Part shown: piece by piece, positions 9,865-19,196 of the stretch
Numbering within the stretch: the stretch's first letter is position 1
Layout: every line of letters begins with the position of its first letter
Assembly (NCBI GenBank): GCA_016841385.1
Contig: JAENZF010000004.1
Location: forward strand, 1-33,658
Origin: Methanobacteriota archaeon
GTDB lineage: Archaea > Halobacteriota > Methanomicrobia > Methanomicrobiales > Methanoculleaceae
Length of the DNA stretch: 33,658 nt
Reading direction: 5' to 3'
Notes under the pieces: generated by a model
Told to the model about the DNA's origin: nothing
The model's input: the letters and a program-made list of their open reading frames with translations, nothing else
Database searches by the model: none
Program-made: the position numbers and the translations under genes

Positions 9865-10464
9865 ATGACAAATCACCCGGTTAAGAACATGATGCGGTTG
9901 ATGGCGACCAAGATCAGGACCATCGCGGATGTGATGTCCGACGATCAGATCGATGCGCTCTTAGGCGAGATCCTGAACGCGAATCGCATCTACACCATGG
10001 GCGCGGGGCGCTCTGGGCTGGTTGCAAAATCGTTTGCCATGCGCCTGATGCACCTTGGCCTCGCCGCATTCGTCGTCGGGGAGACCGTGACCCCGGCCAT
10101 GAAGCCGGGAGACGTCATTATCGTCTTCTCCGGGTCCGGCGCGACCAAGACGGTTGCGGATATCGCCGAGACCGCAAGGGATATCGGCGGGAGGATCTGC
10201 CTTATCACCTCGAAGAAAGAGTCACGGATCGGTCGCATCGCCGACTGCATCGTCATCATCGAGAGTCAGCGGGACAGGGTGGCCGACGAGTCGGCAGAGT
10301 TCGAGATCCGGCAGATGATGGGCGAGCACAAGTCGTTTGCACCGCTCGGCACCATCTTCGAGACGACTGCCATGGTCTTTGCGGATGCGATCATATCCCG
10401 GCTGATGGAGATCACTCAGTGCAGACCCGAAGACCTCCAGTGCCGGCACGCGAACATCGAGTGA
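9865..10464 (+). CDS. hxlB: SIS-domain protein, likely 6-phospho-3-hexuloisomerase
   Basis: YTMGAGRSGLVAKSFAMRLMHLG, PGDVIIVFSGSGATKTV SIS motifs; internal ATG 9865 (MTNHPVKNMM) or 9829 as start. Confidence 0.85.
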   Translation: MTNHPVKNMMRLMATKIRTIADVMSDDQIDALLGEILNANRIYTMGAGRSGLVAKSFAMRLMHLGLAAFVVGETVTPAMKPGDVIIVFSGSGATKTVADIAETARDIGGRICLITSKKESRIGRIADCIVIIESQRDRVADESAEFEIRQMMGEHKSFAPLGTIFETTAMVFADAIISRLMEITQCRPEDLQCRHANIE

Positions 10465-10472
10465 GAGATATC

Positions 10473-11579
10473 ATGAGTGAACACAGGTATGCCGACCGGG
10501 TTCGGTCGGTGGAGATGTCGGGCATCCGGAAACTCTTCGAAGCGGGGGGACCGGATGCGATCAACCTCGGCATCGGGCAGCCGGACTTCGATACACCCGA
10601 CCATATCAAGATGGCCGCGATCGCCGCCATCAGGGAGGGAAGGACCGGCTACACCCCGAACGCCGGGATCCCGGAGCTCCGGGAGGCGATCTGCGCGAAG
10701 TTCGAGCGGGAGAACGGTCTCGCCTACCGGCCGGAGCAGATCCTGGTCACGGCAGGGGGGAGCGAGGCGCTTCACCTCGTCATGGAGGCGCTCGTGGATC
10801 CGGGCGACCGCGTCCTCTTCACCGATCCGGGTTTCGTCTCCTACGCCGCTCTCGCGGCCTTTGCGGGCGGGAAGCCCGAAGGCGTGGGGCTCGATGCGAC
10901 CCTGCATATCGACGTCGAGCGGGCGAAGGAGCAGATGGACGGGGCGCGTCTCTTCATCCTGAACTCCCCCGCGAACCCGACGGGCGCCGTCGAGAGCGAG
11001 GAATCCATCCGCGCCCTCGTGGAGTACGCGAGCGACCGGGGCGTCACCGTCGTCACCGACGAGGTCTACGAGCACTTCATCTACGAAAAAAAGCACGTCA
11101 GTGCGGCGCGTTTCGGTGAGGATGTCATCACCGTCAACGCCGCGAGCAAGACCTACGCGATGACCGGCTGGCGGGTCGGCTACCTCGCCGCGCCGGAGGA
11201 CTACATCCCCGAGTGCCTCAAGGTGCACCAATATGCCCAGGCGTGCGCGACGTCGATATCGCAGTATGCCGCGCTCGCCGCATACACCGGCGACCAGCAG
11301 CCGGTTGCGCGGATGCGGGACGAGTACCGCGTACGGCGGGATCTCCTCTACGACGGCCTCTCCGGTCTCGGGTTCGATTTCCCCCGGCCTGAGGGTGCGT
11401 TCTATGCCTTCGTTCCGATGGGGCGAACCCTTATCGAGAAGGTCATCGAAGCGGGTGTCGTCATCGTGCCGGGCGCGGCGTTCGGCTCGCGGGCACCCGA
11501 GTACGCACGCTTCAGCTATGCGACGTCCCGGGAGAACCTCTCCCGGGCGGTCGAGAGAATTGGGGCACTGATGGAGTGA
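10473..11579 (+). CDS. PLP-dependent aminotransferase class I/II (aspartate aminotransferase-like)
   Basis: NLGIGQPDFDTPDHI, NSPANPTGAV, TDEVYEHFIYEKKH, NAASKTYAMTGWRVGY. Confidence 0.93.
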   Translation: MSEHRYADRVRSVEMSGIRKLFEAGGPDAINLGIGQPDFDTPDHIKMAAIAAIREGRTGYTPNAGIPELREAICAKFERENGLAYRPEQILVTAGGSEALHLVMEALVDPGDRVLFTDPGFVSYAALAAFAGGKPEGVGLDATLHIDVERAKEQMDGARLFILNSPANPTGAVESEESIRALVEYASDRGVTVVTDEVYEHFIYEKKHVSAARFGEDVITVNAASKTYAMTGWRVGYLAAPEDYIPECLKVHQYAQACATSISQYAALAAYTGDQQPVARMRDEYRVRRDLLYDGLSGLGFDFPRPEGAFYAFVPMGRTLIEKVIEAGVVIVPGAAFGSRAPEYARFSYATSRENLSRAVERIGALME

Positions 11580-11586
11580 GAGTAGA

Positions 11587-12624
11587 ATGGTGAAAGAGTT
11601 ACTCAGGAAGTTATCGGATGCGCACGGCGTCTCGAGCAGCGAAGGGAGCATCAGGGATATCATCAGGGCGGAACTTGCAGGATCGGTCGACGAGATCCGC
11701 GAGGATGCGATGGGCAACCTGATCGCCGTAAAGCGCGGCGACGACTTCTCCATCATGCTCGCCGCCCACATGGACGAGATCGGCCTGATGGTCCAGTACG
11801 TCGATGAGAAGGGGTTCATCCGGGTCGTCCCCCTGGGGGGATGGTTCGGGCCGGTGCTCTACTGCCAGCGTGTGGTCCTGCACGGGACGAAGGGACCGGT
11901 TCCGGGGGTCATCGGTGCAAAGCCCCCGCACGTGATGAAGGAGGACGAGCGCAAGAAGGAGATCAAGATCGAGAACATGTACATCGACGTGGGTGCGGCG
12001 AGCGAGGAGGAGGTGAAGAACCTCGGGATCGAGATCGGCACCCCGATCACCATCGACCGCGAGTACACGGAACTTGCCGGCAACCGCGTCACGGGAAAGG
12101 CGCTCGATAACCGTGTCGGCGTCGCGATGCTCATCCGGGCCCTGCAGCAGGCGAAGTCGCCCCACACGATCTACGGCGTCTTCACGGTCCAGGAGGAGCT
12201 GGGGCTGAAGGGGGCCCGCGTCAGCGCCTACTCCTTGAACCCCGACTGCGCAATCGCGACCGACGTCACCATCCCCGGCGACCACCCGGGGATCGAGAAG
12301 AAGGACGCGAGCGTCGAGATGGGCAAGGGCCCCGTCCTGGTTCTCGTCAGCGCGAGCGGCCGCGGGCTCATGGCCGACCCGAGGATGACCGCGTGGCTCC
12401 GCGAGACCGCGGAGAAGAACAGCATCCCCTGTCAGCTCGAGGTCGGGACCGGCGGCAACACCGACGCGACGATCATCCACCTCGAGCGGGGCGGCATCCC
12501 GAGCATCCCGTTCTCGATCGCCACCCGCTACATCCACTCCCCGGTCGAGGTGGTCGATACCGGCGACCTCGAGGCGGGCATCCGGCTCCTCGTCGAGGCG
12601 CTGAAAAGCAAGCCGGCCCTCTAA
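11587..12624 (+). CDS. M42 family metallopeptidase (TET/FrvX-like aminopeptidase)
   Basis: AAHMDEIGLMV, ALDNRVGVAMLI, FTVQEELGLKGA, ATDVTIPGDHPG, RYIHSPVEVVDTGDL. Confidence 0.94.
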   Translation: MVKELLRKLSDAHGVSSSEGSIRDIIRAELAGSVDEIREDAMGNLIAVKRGDDFSIMLAAHMDEIGLMVQYVDEKGFIRVVPLGGWFGPVLYCQRVVLHGTKGPVPGVIGAKPPHVMKEDERKKEIKIENMYIDVGAASEEEVKNLGIEIGTPITIDREYTELAGNRVTGKALDNRVGVAMLIRALQQAKSPHTIYGVFTVQEELGLKGARVSAYSLNPDCAIATDVTIPGDHPGIEKKDASVEMGKGPVLVLVSASGRGLMADPRMTAWLRETAEKNSIPCQLEVGTGGNTDATIIHLERGGIPSIPFSIATRYIHSPVEVVDTGDLEAGIRLLVEALKSKPAL

Positions 12625-12630
12625 AATAGC

Positions 12631-12641
12631 CCCCTTTTTTT
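12631..12641 (+). terminator. Oligo-T termination tract downstream of the M42 peptidase gene
   Basis: ccccttttttt just after the stop codon. Confidence 0.45.
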
Positions 12642-12692
12642 GAAGACCCTCCGTGCAGAAAGTGCTATAGCGCCCCCCGTGCACTGCCGGGT

Positions 12693-13232
12693 ATGAGCGA
12701 CGGCTGGACCGAATTCTTACAGGCGATCTTCCTCGGCGACCCCGCCTTCCTGGTGCGGACCCTGGTCATCGGCGTCTTCGCATACGCGGCCCTTGTGATC
12801 ATCGTCCGCCTTTCGGGGAAGCGGACGCTCTCGTCGATGAACGCCTTCGACTTCATCGTGACCGTGGCCCTCGGCTCGACCCTCGCGTCGACGATCATCT
12901 CACGGGACGTCTCGCTTGCGGAGGGGGTCCTCGCCCTCGGCATCCTGGTCGGGCTGCAGTACATCGTCTCCTGGTCCTCCGTCCGGTCGGAGAGGGTGCG
13001 GAAGGCGGTGAAGTCGGAGCCCCGTCTCCTCTTTCACGCGGGAGTGTTCCTCGAGGACGCGATGAGACGGGAACGCATCACCGAGAGCGAGATCCGGCAG
13101 GCGTTGCGATCGGAGGGGGTGGGTTCTCTCGAGAGCGTGGACGCCGTCGTCCTCGAGACGAACGGTAACTTCTCTGTGCTTACGAAGAGCGGGAAAGAGG
13201 CTCTCGCCGGCGTGGCAGGACCCCTCCGGTGA
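12693..13232 (+). CDS. DUF421/YetF-like membrane protein
   Basis: VIIVRLSGKRTLSSMNAFDFIVTVALGSTLASTIISRDVSLAEGVLAL is the YetF/DUF421 signature. Confidence 0.9.
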   Translation: MSDGWTEFLQAIFLGDPAFLVRTLVIGVFAYAALVIIVRLSGKRTLSSMNAFDFIVTVALGSTLASTIISRDVSLAEGVLALGILVGLQYIVSWSSVRSERVRKAVKSEPRLLFHAGVFLEDAMRRERITESEIRQALRSEGVGSLESVDAVVLETNGNFSVLTKSGKEALAGVAGPLR

Positions 13233-13308
13233 CGGATCGATGGAAAATCGGGGTGCCCAAGAGAAAGATTCCGGGCGCATTCTGGTTCATGGTGCAGTGT
13301 CTTTTTCT

Positions 13309-13341
13309 GTTCACAGGCCTCAACTGCCTTGGTCTGTGAAC
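13309..13341. repeat. Inverted repeat (11-bp stem, one G-T wobble, 11-nt loop)
   Basis: GTTCACAGGCC-tcaactgcctt-GGTCTGTGAAC, between the convergent YetF-like and ferredoxin genes. Confidence 0.6.
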
Positions 13342-13497
13342 CCGCTGCATCATGTTGAGATGCACCTCCTGATTGATCCCTCTCTCAGGCAAGACCCTGG
13401 TAGCTCTCAAAGGATATAGTTTTTGTTTGACCACGAGAATAACCATTATTCTGCCGCCCATACCTCCAGCCGGCGCTCTGTGCCGGCCCGGAGCATC

Positions 13498-13725
13498 TCA
13501 TTCTTCCACAACGATGACTGCTACCGGGCACGAGTCGGCAGCCTCCACCACGCAGTCGGCAAGGTCGTCGGGCACCTCGCCCTCCGCGGGGTTGCCGTTG
13601 ACCCGGTACTGTTCCTTGATCGAGCTGAAGTCGTCGTTTGGGTCCTGTTCGAAAACGTCCGGGCAGAGCGTCCAGCAGGACTCGCAGCTGGTACATCCCG
13701 GCCTGTCGATGGTAACTTTCACCAC
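13498..13725 (-). CDS. Ferredoxin, 4Fe-4S (75 aa)
   Basis: CTSCESCWTLCP...CPVAVIVVEE; GTG start with GGAGGT Shine-Dalgarno 7 nt upstream (ORF track starts too early at 13833). Confidence 0.85.
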   Translation of the reverse strand: MVKVTIDRPGCTSCESCWTLCPDVFEQDPNDDFSSIKEQYRVNGNPAEGEVPDDLADCVVEAADSCPVAVIVVEE

Positions 13726-14034
13726 TCTCGATACCTCCGTTTTGTGTCGGGAAGGGCCCTCCTCCATGTTAAATGTGACGGATGCGGGCACCTCTGCGGT
13801 CCCGGCGGGGCTGCCGGTTGCCGGGCGGCACAACGCCGCCGATTTGTCAGGGGGCTGTACAACCCGGTCCTCTCGTCATCTCTGGATAATTCCCAACTGG
13901 CTTTGCCTCCGCCCGGTATTCGATCGAGATCGGGTTCCAAAGATGACCGGGAGAAGTTTCCTGTCGGATCGCTACAACCGGATATCGGACGAAACGCTTA
14001 TGCCCTATCCCCAGCCCATCCGCTGACGGGATCA

Positions 14035-14709
14035 ATGGAACCGAAACACCGACTGACGCAGTTCGACCTGACCAATATCATCGTGGGAGCCATTGTCGGG
14101 GCTGACATCTATATTGCATCCGCACTCACGGCGGGGCCGGTCGGACCGTTCTCAATCGTTGTCTGGGTGGTCGCTGGCGTGTTTGCCGGAACTATCGCTA
14201 TGGTCTTTGCATACTGCAGTTTCTATGTCCCACACGTCGGCGGGCCCTTTGCCTACGTCTCTGCCGCGCTGGATCAATTTCATGGTTTCCTGACAGGTTG
14301 GAGCCTCTGGATAGCAGAACTGATGGCTTTGCCTGTCTTCGCTATCTTCAACATCGCCTTCGCCTACCTGCTCACCTGCATTGCGCTGATCGTCCTGGTG
14401 AGGCACCAGCAACAACACCTCGTCGGGCAGCGGATCCTTCCATTGATCGGGATCGCCATCTGCACGTTTCTGCTCTATTCGACCACGCTTTCCGACAAGA
14501 TCGCCGGAACGCTCGTGATTCTTGCGGGGATCCCGCTTTACATCTACTTCTCCCCCAAGGAGGATATCCACCATCTCAAACGTCTTTTCCTCACAGAAGA
14601 GGCAGTGCTGCTCCGCCAGGTAGAGATCCGAAATCGCTACCTCGGAAACATCATACGGCTCCTGCACCTCGCCTACCAGCGTATCCTGGTCAGGATGCGC
14701 TCACTGTGA
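14035..14709 (+). CDS. APC-superfamily permease, apparently internally deleted (about 224 aa; N-terminal TM1-3-like region joined to a C-terminal TM10-12-like region)
   Basis: MEPKHRLTQFDLTNIIVGAIVGADIYIASALTAGPVGPFSIVVW... (APC N-terminus) runs directly into NIAFAYLLTCIALIVLV...LPLIGIAICTFLLYS (APC C-terminal pattern). ORF-track extension upstream to 13423 is antisense to the ferredoxin. Confidence 0.75.
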   Translation: MEPKHRLTQFDLTNIIVGAIVGADIYIASALTAGPVGPFSIVVWVVAGVFAGTIAMVFAYCSFYVPHVGGPFAYVSAALDQFHGFLTGWSLWIAELMALPVFAIFNIAFAYLLTCIALIVLVRHQQQHLVGQRILPLIGIAICTFLLYSTTLSDKIAGTLVILAGIPLYIYFSPKEDIHHLKRLFLTEEAVLLRQVEIRNRYLGNIIRLLHLAYQRILVRMRSL

Positions 14710-14714
14710 CGGGG

Positions 14715-14741
14715 CTCCCGGCGTATCAACCTCACCGGGAG
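14715..14741. terminator. Hairpin between convergent APC-like and phosphorylase genes
   Basis: CTCCCGG-n13-CCGGGAG inverted repeat in the 104-nt convergent intergenic gap. Confidence 0.4.
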
Positions 14742-14812
14742 AGCCGCGGTGATCTGAGAAGCGTAAGCCCCAAGCAATGCGGGGTTGGCGGCGCAGAATT
14801 TGGTTTTCCCAT

Positions 14813-16585
14813 CTACAGATAGGCCTCGGATGCGTAGCGCCGCATCATGCGGTGAGTATTGAAGTAGTAGGCGATCTTCGCGATCGAACTCCTCATAATC
14901 GTCGCCCACTCGTCCGTCTTATGATAGTATGTCGGAATGATCAGGTACTGCAGCTTGCTGTAGAGGTCTTGAAGTTCACGTGTTCGGCGTTCGTCACCGC
15001 TAATCTGTTCATCAGGACCGGGGCCGATCGCCCACCCCGTCGTGCCCTCAATCCAGCCCTCAATCCACCAGCCGTCGAGCACGGAGAAATTTATTACCCC
15101 GTTGAGAGCCGCTTTCATCCCGCTCGTTCCCGAGGCTTCGTACGGCGGCAGGGGCGTATTCAACCAGACATCGGACCCGGCGGTCATGATGGCCGCCATG
15201 TCCATCGAATAGTTCTCCAGGTACACGACCTTCACATCACCGTCCAGCTGGCGGATATACTCATGAATCCGGCGGATCTCCTGTTTGCCGACCTGATCTG
15301 CCGGATGAGCCTTGCCGGCGAAGACCAGCTGGAAGGCTCCCCGTCTGTTGATCTCACGGATCTTGTCCAGATCCGAAAAGATCAGAGTTGCTCGTTTGTA
15401 TGCCGCCGCTCGCCGGGCAAACCCTATCGTGAGCGCCCCGTCATCCATCTCAACATCCGTCACCCGGCTGATATACTCGATAAGGATCCGCTTTGCCTGC
15501 TGATGGGCATGCCTGATATCTTCGTGCGGGATCTCGTCCACCCTGACGAGCAGCTCGGGCTCGTGCGCCCAGCCGGGGATGTATCGGTCAAAAAGAGACC
15601 GGAACTGTCTGGAAGTCCACGTGTGCGGATGAACACCGTTTGTGACTGCCCGGATATGGAAACCGGGGAAGAGCTGCTGTGAGTAGTTCTTGTGCGCCGG
15701 GCTCACACCATTCACAAATCTGCTCAGGTCGAACGCAAGGGTTGTCAGAGAGAGTCCGTCCGTCTTGACGTAGCGGTCCATCAAGACCGGTGGAATCTCG
15801 CTTCTGAGCAGGGGGACTGACATCTCGCGGGGGAACGTCTCGAACGCAACCTGAACCGGGGTGTGGGTGGTGAAGATGCACCGTGTCCTCACCTTTTCCT
15901 CATCCATGTCACGGTGCTTCAGGAGTTCAAGGGTAAGGAGGCTGGAATGGCTTTCATTGATATGGTACTTGCTGATCCGAAATCCCACTGCCCCGAGCAT
16001 CCGTACCCCGCCGATCCCGAGGACGATCGACTGCTTCAGCTTGTATTCCTGATCCCCGCCGTAAAGGTAGTCGGTGATACTCCTATCTTCGGGAGCGTTC
16101 TCTTCGAGATCCGTATCGAGAAAAAGCACCGGTACCAGCCCGCCCACCGGACTCCAGTAGTCGTACAGCCACGCCCGGACGGCAACGTCCCGTTCTCCAA
16201 TGCGCACCGTCACCCGCTCGGGCAGTTCCCGCAGGTGCTCCGCCGGGTCCCATTCGTCAGGGAGATCGATCTGCTCACCTGCGGGGGTCAACTGCTGCCG
16301 CACGTATCCTCTGCGGTTGACAAGGGTTACCGCGACCATCGGGAGCAGCAGGTCGGCACTCGATCGGATGACATCGCCCGCAAGCACGCCGAGACCGCCG
16401 CTGTACGTCGGGATGCCGCTTTCGATTCCAATCTCCATTGAAAAGTAGGCGATCCTGGGTCCTTCAAGGAACGTATCCTTGCACAGTTCGCTCGAAAAAT
16501 GGTAGATCCCTCCCCGAACTTCAGCTGTATACGGTGCACTCTCCGGCTCCAGCGGCATTCCGCAGACAGGGTCCCTGATAACCAT
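14813..16585 (-). CDS. YHS domain - alpha-glucan (glycogen/maltodextrin) phosphorylase GT35-type fusion
   Basis: N-terminal DPVCGMPLEPESAPYTAEVRGGIYHFSSELCKDTF (YHS); then RIAYFSMEIGIESGIPTYSGGLGVLAGDVIRSSADL and PYEASGTSGMKAALNGVINFSVLDGWW (phosphorylase, PLP lysine region). Confidence 0.92.
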   Translation of the reverse strand: MVIRDPVCGMPLEPESAPYTAEVRGGIYHFSSELCKDTFLEGPRIAYFSMEIGIESGIPTYSGGLGVLAGDVIRSSADLLLPMVAVTLVNRRGYVRQQLTPAGEQIDLPDEWDPAEHLRELPERVTVRIGERDVAVRAWLYDYWSPVGGLVPVLFLDTDLEENAPEDRSITDYLYGGDQEYKLKQSIVLGIGGVRMLGAVGFRISKYHINESHSSLLTLELLKHRDMDEEKVRTRCIFTTHTPVQVAFETFPREMSVPLLRSEIPPVLMDRYVKTDGLSLTTLAFDLSRFVNGVSPAHKNYSQQLFPGFHIRAVTNGVHPHTWTSRQFRSLFDRYIPGWAHEPELLVRVDEIPHEDIRHAHQQAKRILIEYISRVTDVEMDDGALTIGFARRAAAYKRATLIFSDLDKIREINRRGAFQLVFAGKAHPADQVGKQEIRRIHEYIRQLDGDVKVVYLENYSMDMAAIMTAGSDVWLNTPLPPYEASGTSGMKAALNGVINFSVLDGWWIEGWIEGTTGWAIGPGPDEQISGDERRTRELQDLYSKLQYLIIPTYYHKTDEWATIMRSSIAKIAYYFNTHRMMRRYASEAYL

Positions 16586-16702
16586 ACCCCCGAGTTTTCA
16601 CGGGTCATACTTAACGATTTGCCCCATACCCGACTCAGGTTCTTCCCGCTCGAAAATGACGGGGACTCATCCGTATGTGCCCTCTCCCGGCGCACCTTAC
16701 AG

Positions 16703-16710
16703 TTTATATA
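16703..16710 (+). promoter_or_regulatory. Putative TATA box of the H+-ATPase gene
   Basis: tttatata about 31 nt upstream of ATG 16742. Confidence 0.5.
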
Positions 16711-16741
16711 TTATGGTTCGAAGAGAGTGCCGCGAAGCGGC

Positions 16742-19186
16742 ATGGTGGAACAGCCGATCACTACGGAGGAGGCCAAAGGCAAAACCATCGACGATCTCTT
16801 CGAGAAGTTCTCATCCCGGCGGGAGGGGCTGACCGGGTCCGAGGCGCAAAGCCGGGTTCAGGCATACGGGTACAACGAGATTCCGGAGAAGAAAGAGAGC
16901 CCGATTCTCAAGTTCCTGAAGTACTTCTGGGGCCCTATCCCGTGGATGATCGAAGCGGCACTGGTCATCTCGGCCATCATTCAGCGCTGGGAGGACTTCG
17001 CGATCATCTCATCGCTGCTCCTCATCAACGCGATTGTCGGTTTCTGGCAGGAGAGACAGGCAGGAAACGCCATCGAGATGCTCAGGGAGCGGCTTGCACT
17101 CGAGGCACGGGCGCTGCGCGACGGCAAATGGCAGAAACTGTCTGCACGCGAGCTCGTGCCCGGCGATATCGTCCGTATACGGCTCGGGGATGTTGTCCCC
17201 GCGGACATCAAACTCATCGAGGGGGATTACCTCTCGGCGGACGAATCCGCACTGACCGGGGAGTCGATGCCGGTCGACAAACAGGTCTCTGACGTCGGGT
17301 ATTCCGGCTCCATCGTGAAACAGGGTGAAATGACCGGGCTGGTGGTGTCCACAGGCTTGAACACCTTCTTCGGAAAAACCGCCCGGCTCGCCGAAGAGGC
17401 GGTGACGGTCAGCCACTTCCAGAAAGCCGTTATTAAAATCGGGGATTACCTCATCGTCCTCGCGATCGCCCTGGTCTCCATCACCTTCGTCGTTTCGCTC
17501 GTCCGGCAGGAAAACCTGCTCGAAACGCTCCAGTTCGCCCTTGTCCTGATCGTGGCGGCGATTCCTGCGGCGATGCCGGCCGTCCTGTCCATCACCATGG
17601 CGGTCGGGGCAGTGGCGCTCGCCAGGAAAGAGGCCATCGTCAGCAAGCTCGTTGCCATCGAGGAGATGGCCGGGGTCGACATCCTCTGCTCCGATAAGAC
17701 CGGGACGATAACGGAGAACAGCCTCACTCTCTCCGATATCGTGCCGTTTGAGAGTTTCACGAAGGAGGATGTACTGCTGGACGCCATCCTCGCATCCAGA
17801 GAGGAGGACCAGGACCCCATCGATACGGCGATCCTCACGTCGGAGCAGGCCAAAAGCCAGCAGGGACAAGTCGCCAACTACAGGGTGCTGAACTTCAAAC
17901 CCTTCGATCCGGTCATCAAACGCACGCAGGCCACCGTAGAGGATGCGGACGGCGGCCACTTTGCCGTGGCAAAGGGTGCGCCGCAGGTGATCTTGAAACT
18001 TACGGGCGGGAGCAGGGATCTCGAAGAGCGCATCGATCAACTCTCGAACACCTTTGCGAAGAAAGGGTTCCGCATGCTCGGCGTGGCAAGGAGCGATGCC
18101 GACGACACCTGGGTCTATACCGGGGTGCTTGGTCTCCATGATCCGCCACGTGACGATTCGGCGGCCACCATCAAGACGGCGCAGGAGATGGGGCTCGATA
18201 TCAAGATGGTCACCGGCGACCATGTGGCGATCGCGAAAGAAATTGCGCGAGAAGTGGGCCTGAAGTCCGATATCGCCACTGCCGATGCATTCCTCAAGGA
18301 GCATGACGCCGAGGCGGGAGAGATCGTGGAAAAAGCAGACGGTTTTGCTGAAGTCTTCCCCGAACATAAGTACCGGATTGTCTCGCTCCTCCAGTCCAGG
18401 GGACACATCGTCGGCATGACCGGTGACGGCGTGAACGATGCGCCTGCCCTTAAAAAGGCGGATGTCGGCATCGCAGTTGCCGGCGCCACGGATGCGGCAA
18501 AATCTGCAGCATCTATCGTAATCACAAAGCCGGGGCTCTCGGTTATCATCGATGCGATAAAAGAGAGCCGGAAGATCTTTCAGCGGATGAATCACTACGT
18601 GATCTACCGTATTACCGAGACCATCCGTGTGCTCTTCTTCGTCACCCTCTCCATTCTGTTCTTCAACTTCTTCCCGATCACCGCTCTCATGATCGTGCTG
18701 CTGGCGCTCCTGAATGATATTCCGATCATGACCATCGCCTACGACAACGTCATCTCCTCAAAATCCCCTGAAAAGTGGAAGATGCGGGAGATCCTCACCC
18801 TCTCCACGATCTTCGGATTTGTAGGACTCGTCTTTTCATTCGCCCTTCTCTATATCGCAGTGGGACCGCTTGCTCTAAGCCTTCCTGTCATTCAGTCGCT
18901 CATCTTCCTGAAGCTGGCGGTCGCGGGGCACCTCACCATCTTCGTCACCCGCACCAGAGGATACTTCTGGTCTATCAGGCCAGGATCGGCCCTGCTCTGG
19001 TCGGCCATCATCACGAAGGTCATTGCAACCATTATCGTGGTGTACGGCATCTTCGTCACGCCGATCGGCTGGTACCTGGCAGGGTTCGTCTGGCTCTATG
19101 CACTCATCGGATTCCTGGTCATGGATTTCATCAAGGTCAGGACGTACAACATCATCGACCATAGCGGGATACGGTTCTCCCGGTAG
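16742..19186 (+). CDS. P-type (IIIA) proton-translocating ATPase
   Basis: CSDKTGTITENSLTL phosphorylation motif, TGES, MTGDGVNDAPALKKADVGIAV, plasma-membrane H+-ATPase-like architecture (814 aa). Start at 16742, not 16499. Confidence 0.94.
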   Translation: MVEQPITTEEAKGKTIDDLFEKFSSRREGLTGSEAQSRVQAYGYNEIPEKKESPILKFLKYFWGPIPWMIEAALVISAIIQRWEDFAIISSLLLINAIVGFWQERQAGNAIEMLRERLALEARALRDGKWQKLSARELVPGDIVRIRLGDVVPADIKLIEGDYLSADESALTGESMPVDKQVSDVGYSGSIVKQGEMTGLVVSTGLNTFFGKTARLAEEAVTVSHFQKAVIKIGDYLIVLAIALVSITFVVSLVRQENLLETLQFALVLIVAAIPAAMPAVLSITMAVGAVALARKEAIVSKLVAIEEMAGVDILCSDKTGTITENSLTLSDIVPFESFTKEDVLLDAILASREEDQDPIDTAILTSEQAKSQQGQVANYRVLNFKPFDPVIKRTQATVEDADGGHFAVAKGAPQVILKLTGGSRDLEERIDQLSNTFAKKGFRMLGVARSDADDTWVYTGVLGLHDPPRDDSAATIKTAQEMGLDIKMVTGDHVAIAKEIAREVGLKSDIATADAFLKEHDAEAGEIVEKADGFAEVFPEHKYRIVSLLQSRGHIVGMTGDGVNDAPALKKADVGIAVAGATDAAKSAASIVITKPGLSVIIDAIKESRKIFQRMNHYVIYRITETIRVLFFVTLSILFFNFFPITALMIVLLALLNDIPIMTIAYDNVISSKSPEKWKMREILTLSTIFGFVGLVFSFALLYIAVGPLALSLPVIQSLIFLKLAVAGHLTIFVTRTRGYFWSIRPGSALLWSAIITKVIATIIVVYGIFVTPIGWYLAGFVWLYALIGFLVMDFIKVRTYNIIDHSGIRFSR

Positions 19187-19196
19187 GCGTGCATCT

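Noticed and set aside
10416-11819. 467-aa reverse ORF opposite the aminotransferase and M42 genes
   Set aside because: Antisense shadow; both opposite-strand genes have strong family motifs.
13423-14034. N-terminal extension of the APC-like ORF
   Set aside because: Antisense to the ferredoxin gene; homology-like sequence begins only at MEPKHRLTQF (14035).
17009-18595. 528-aa reverse ORF opposite the P-type ATPase
   Set aside because: Antisense shadow in the ATPase gene; composition not protein-like.
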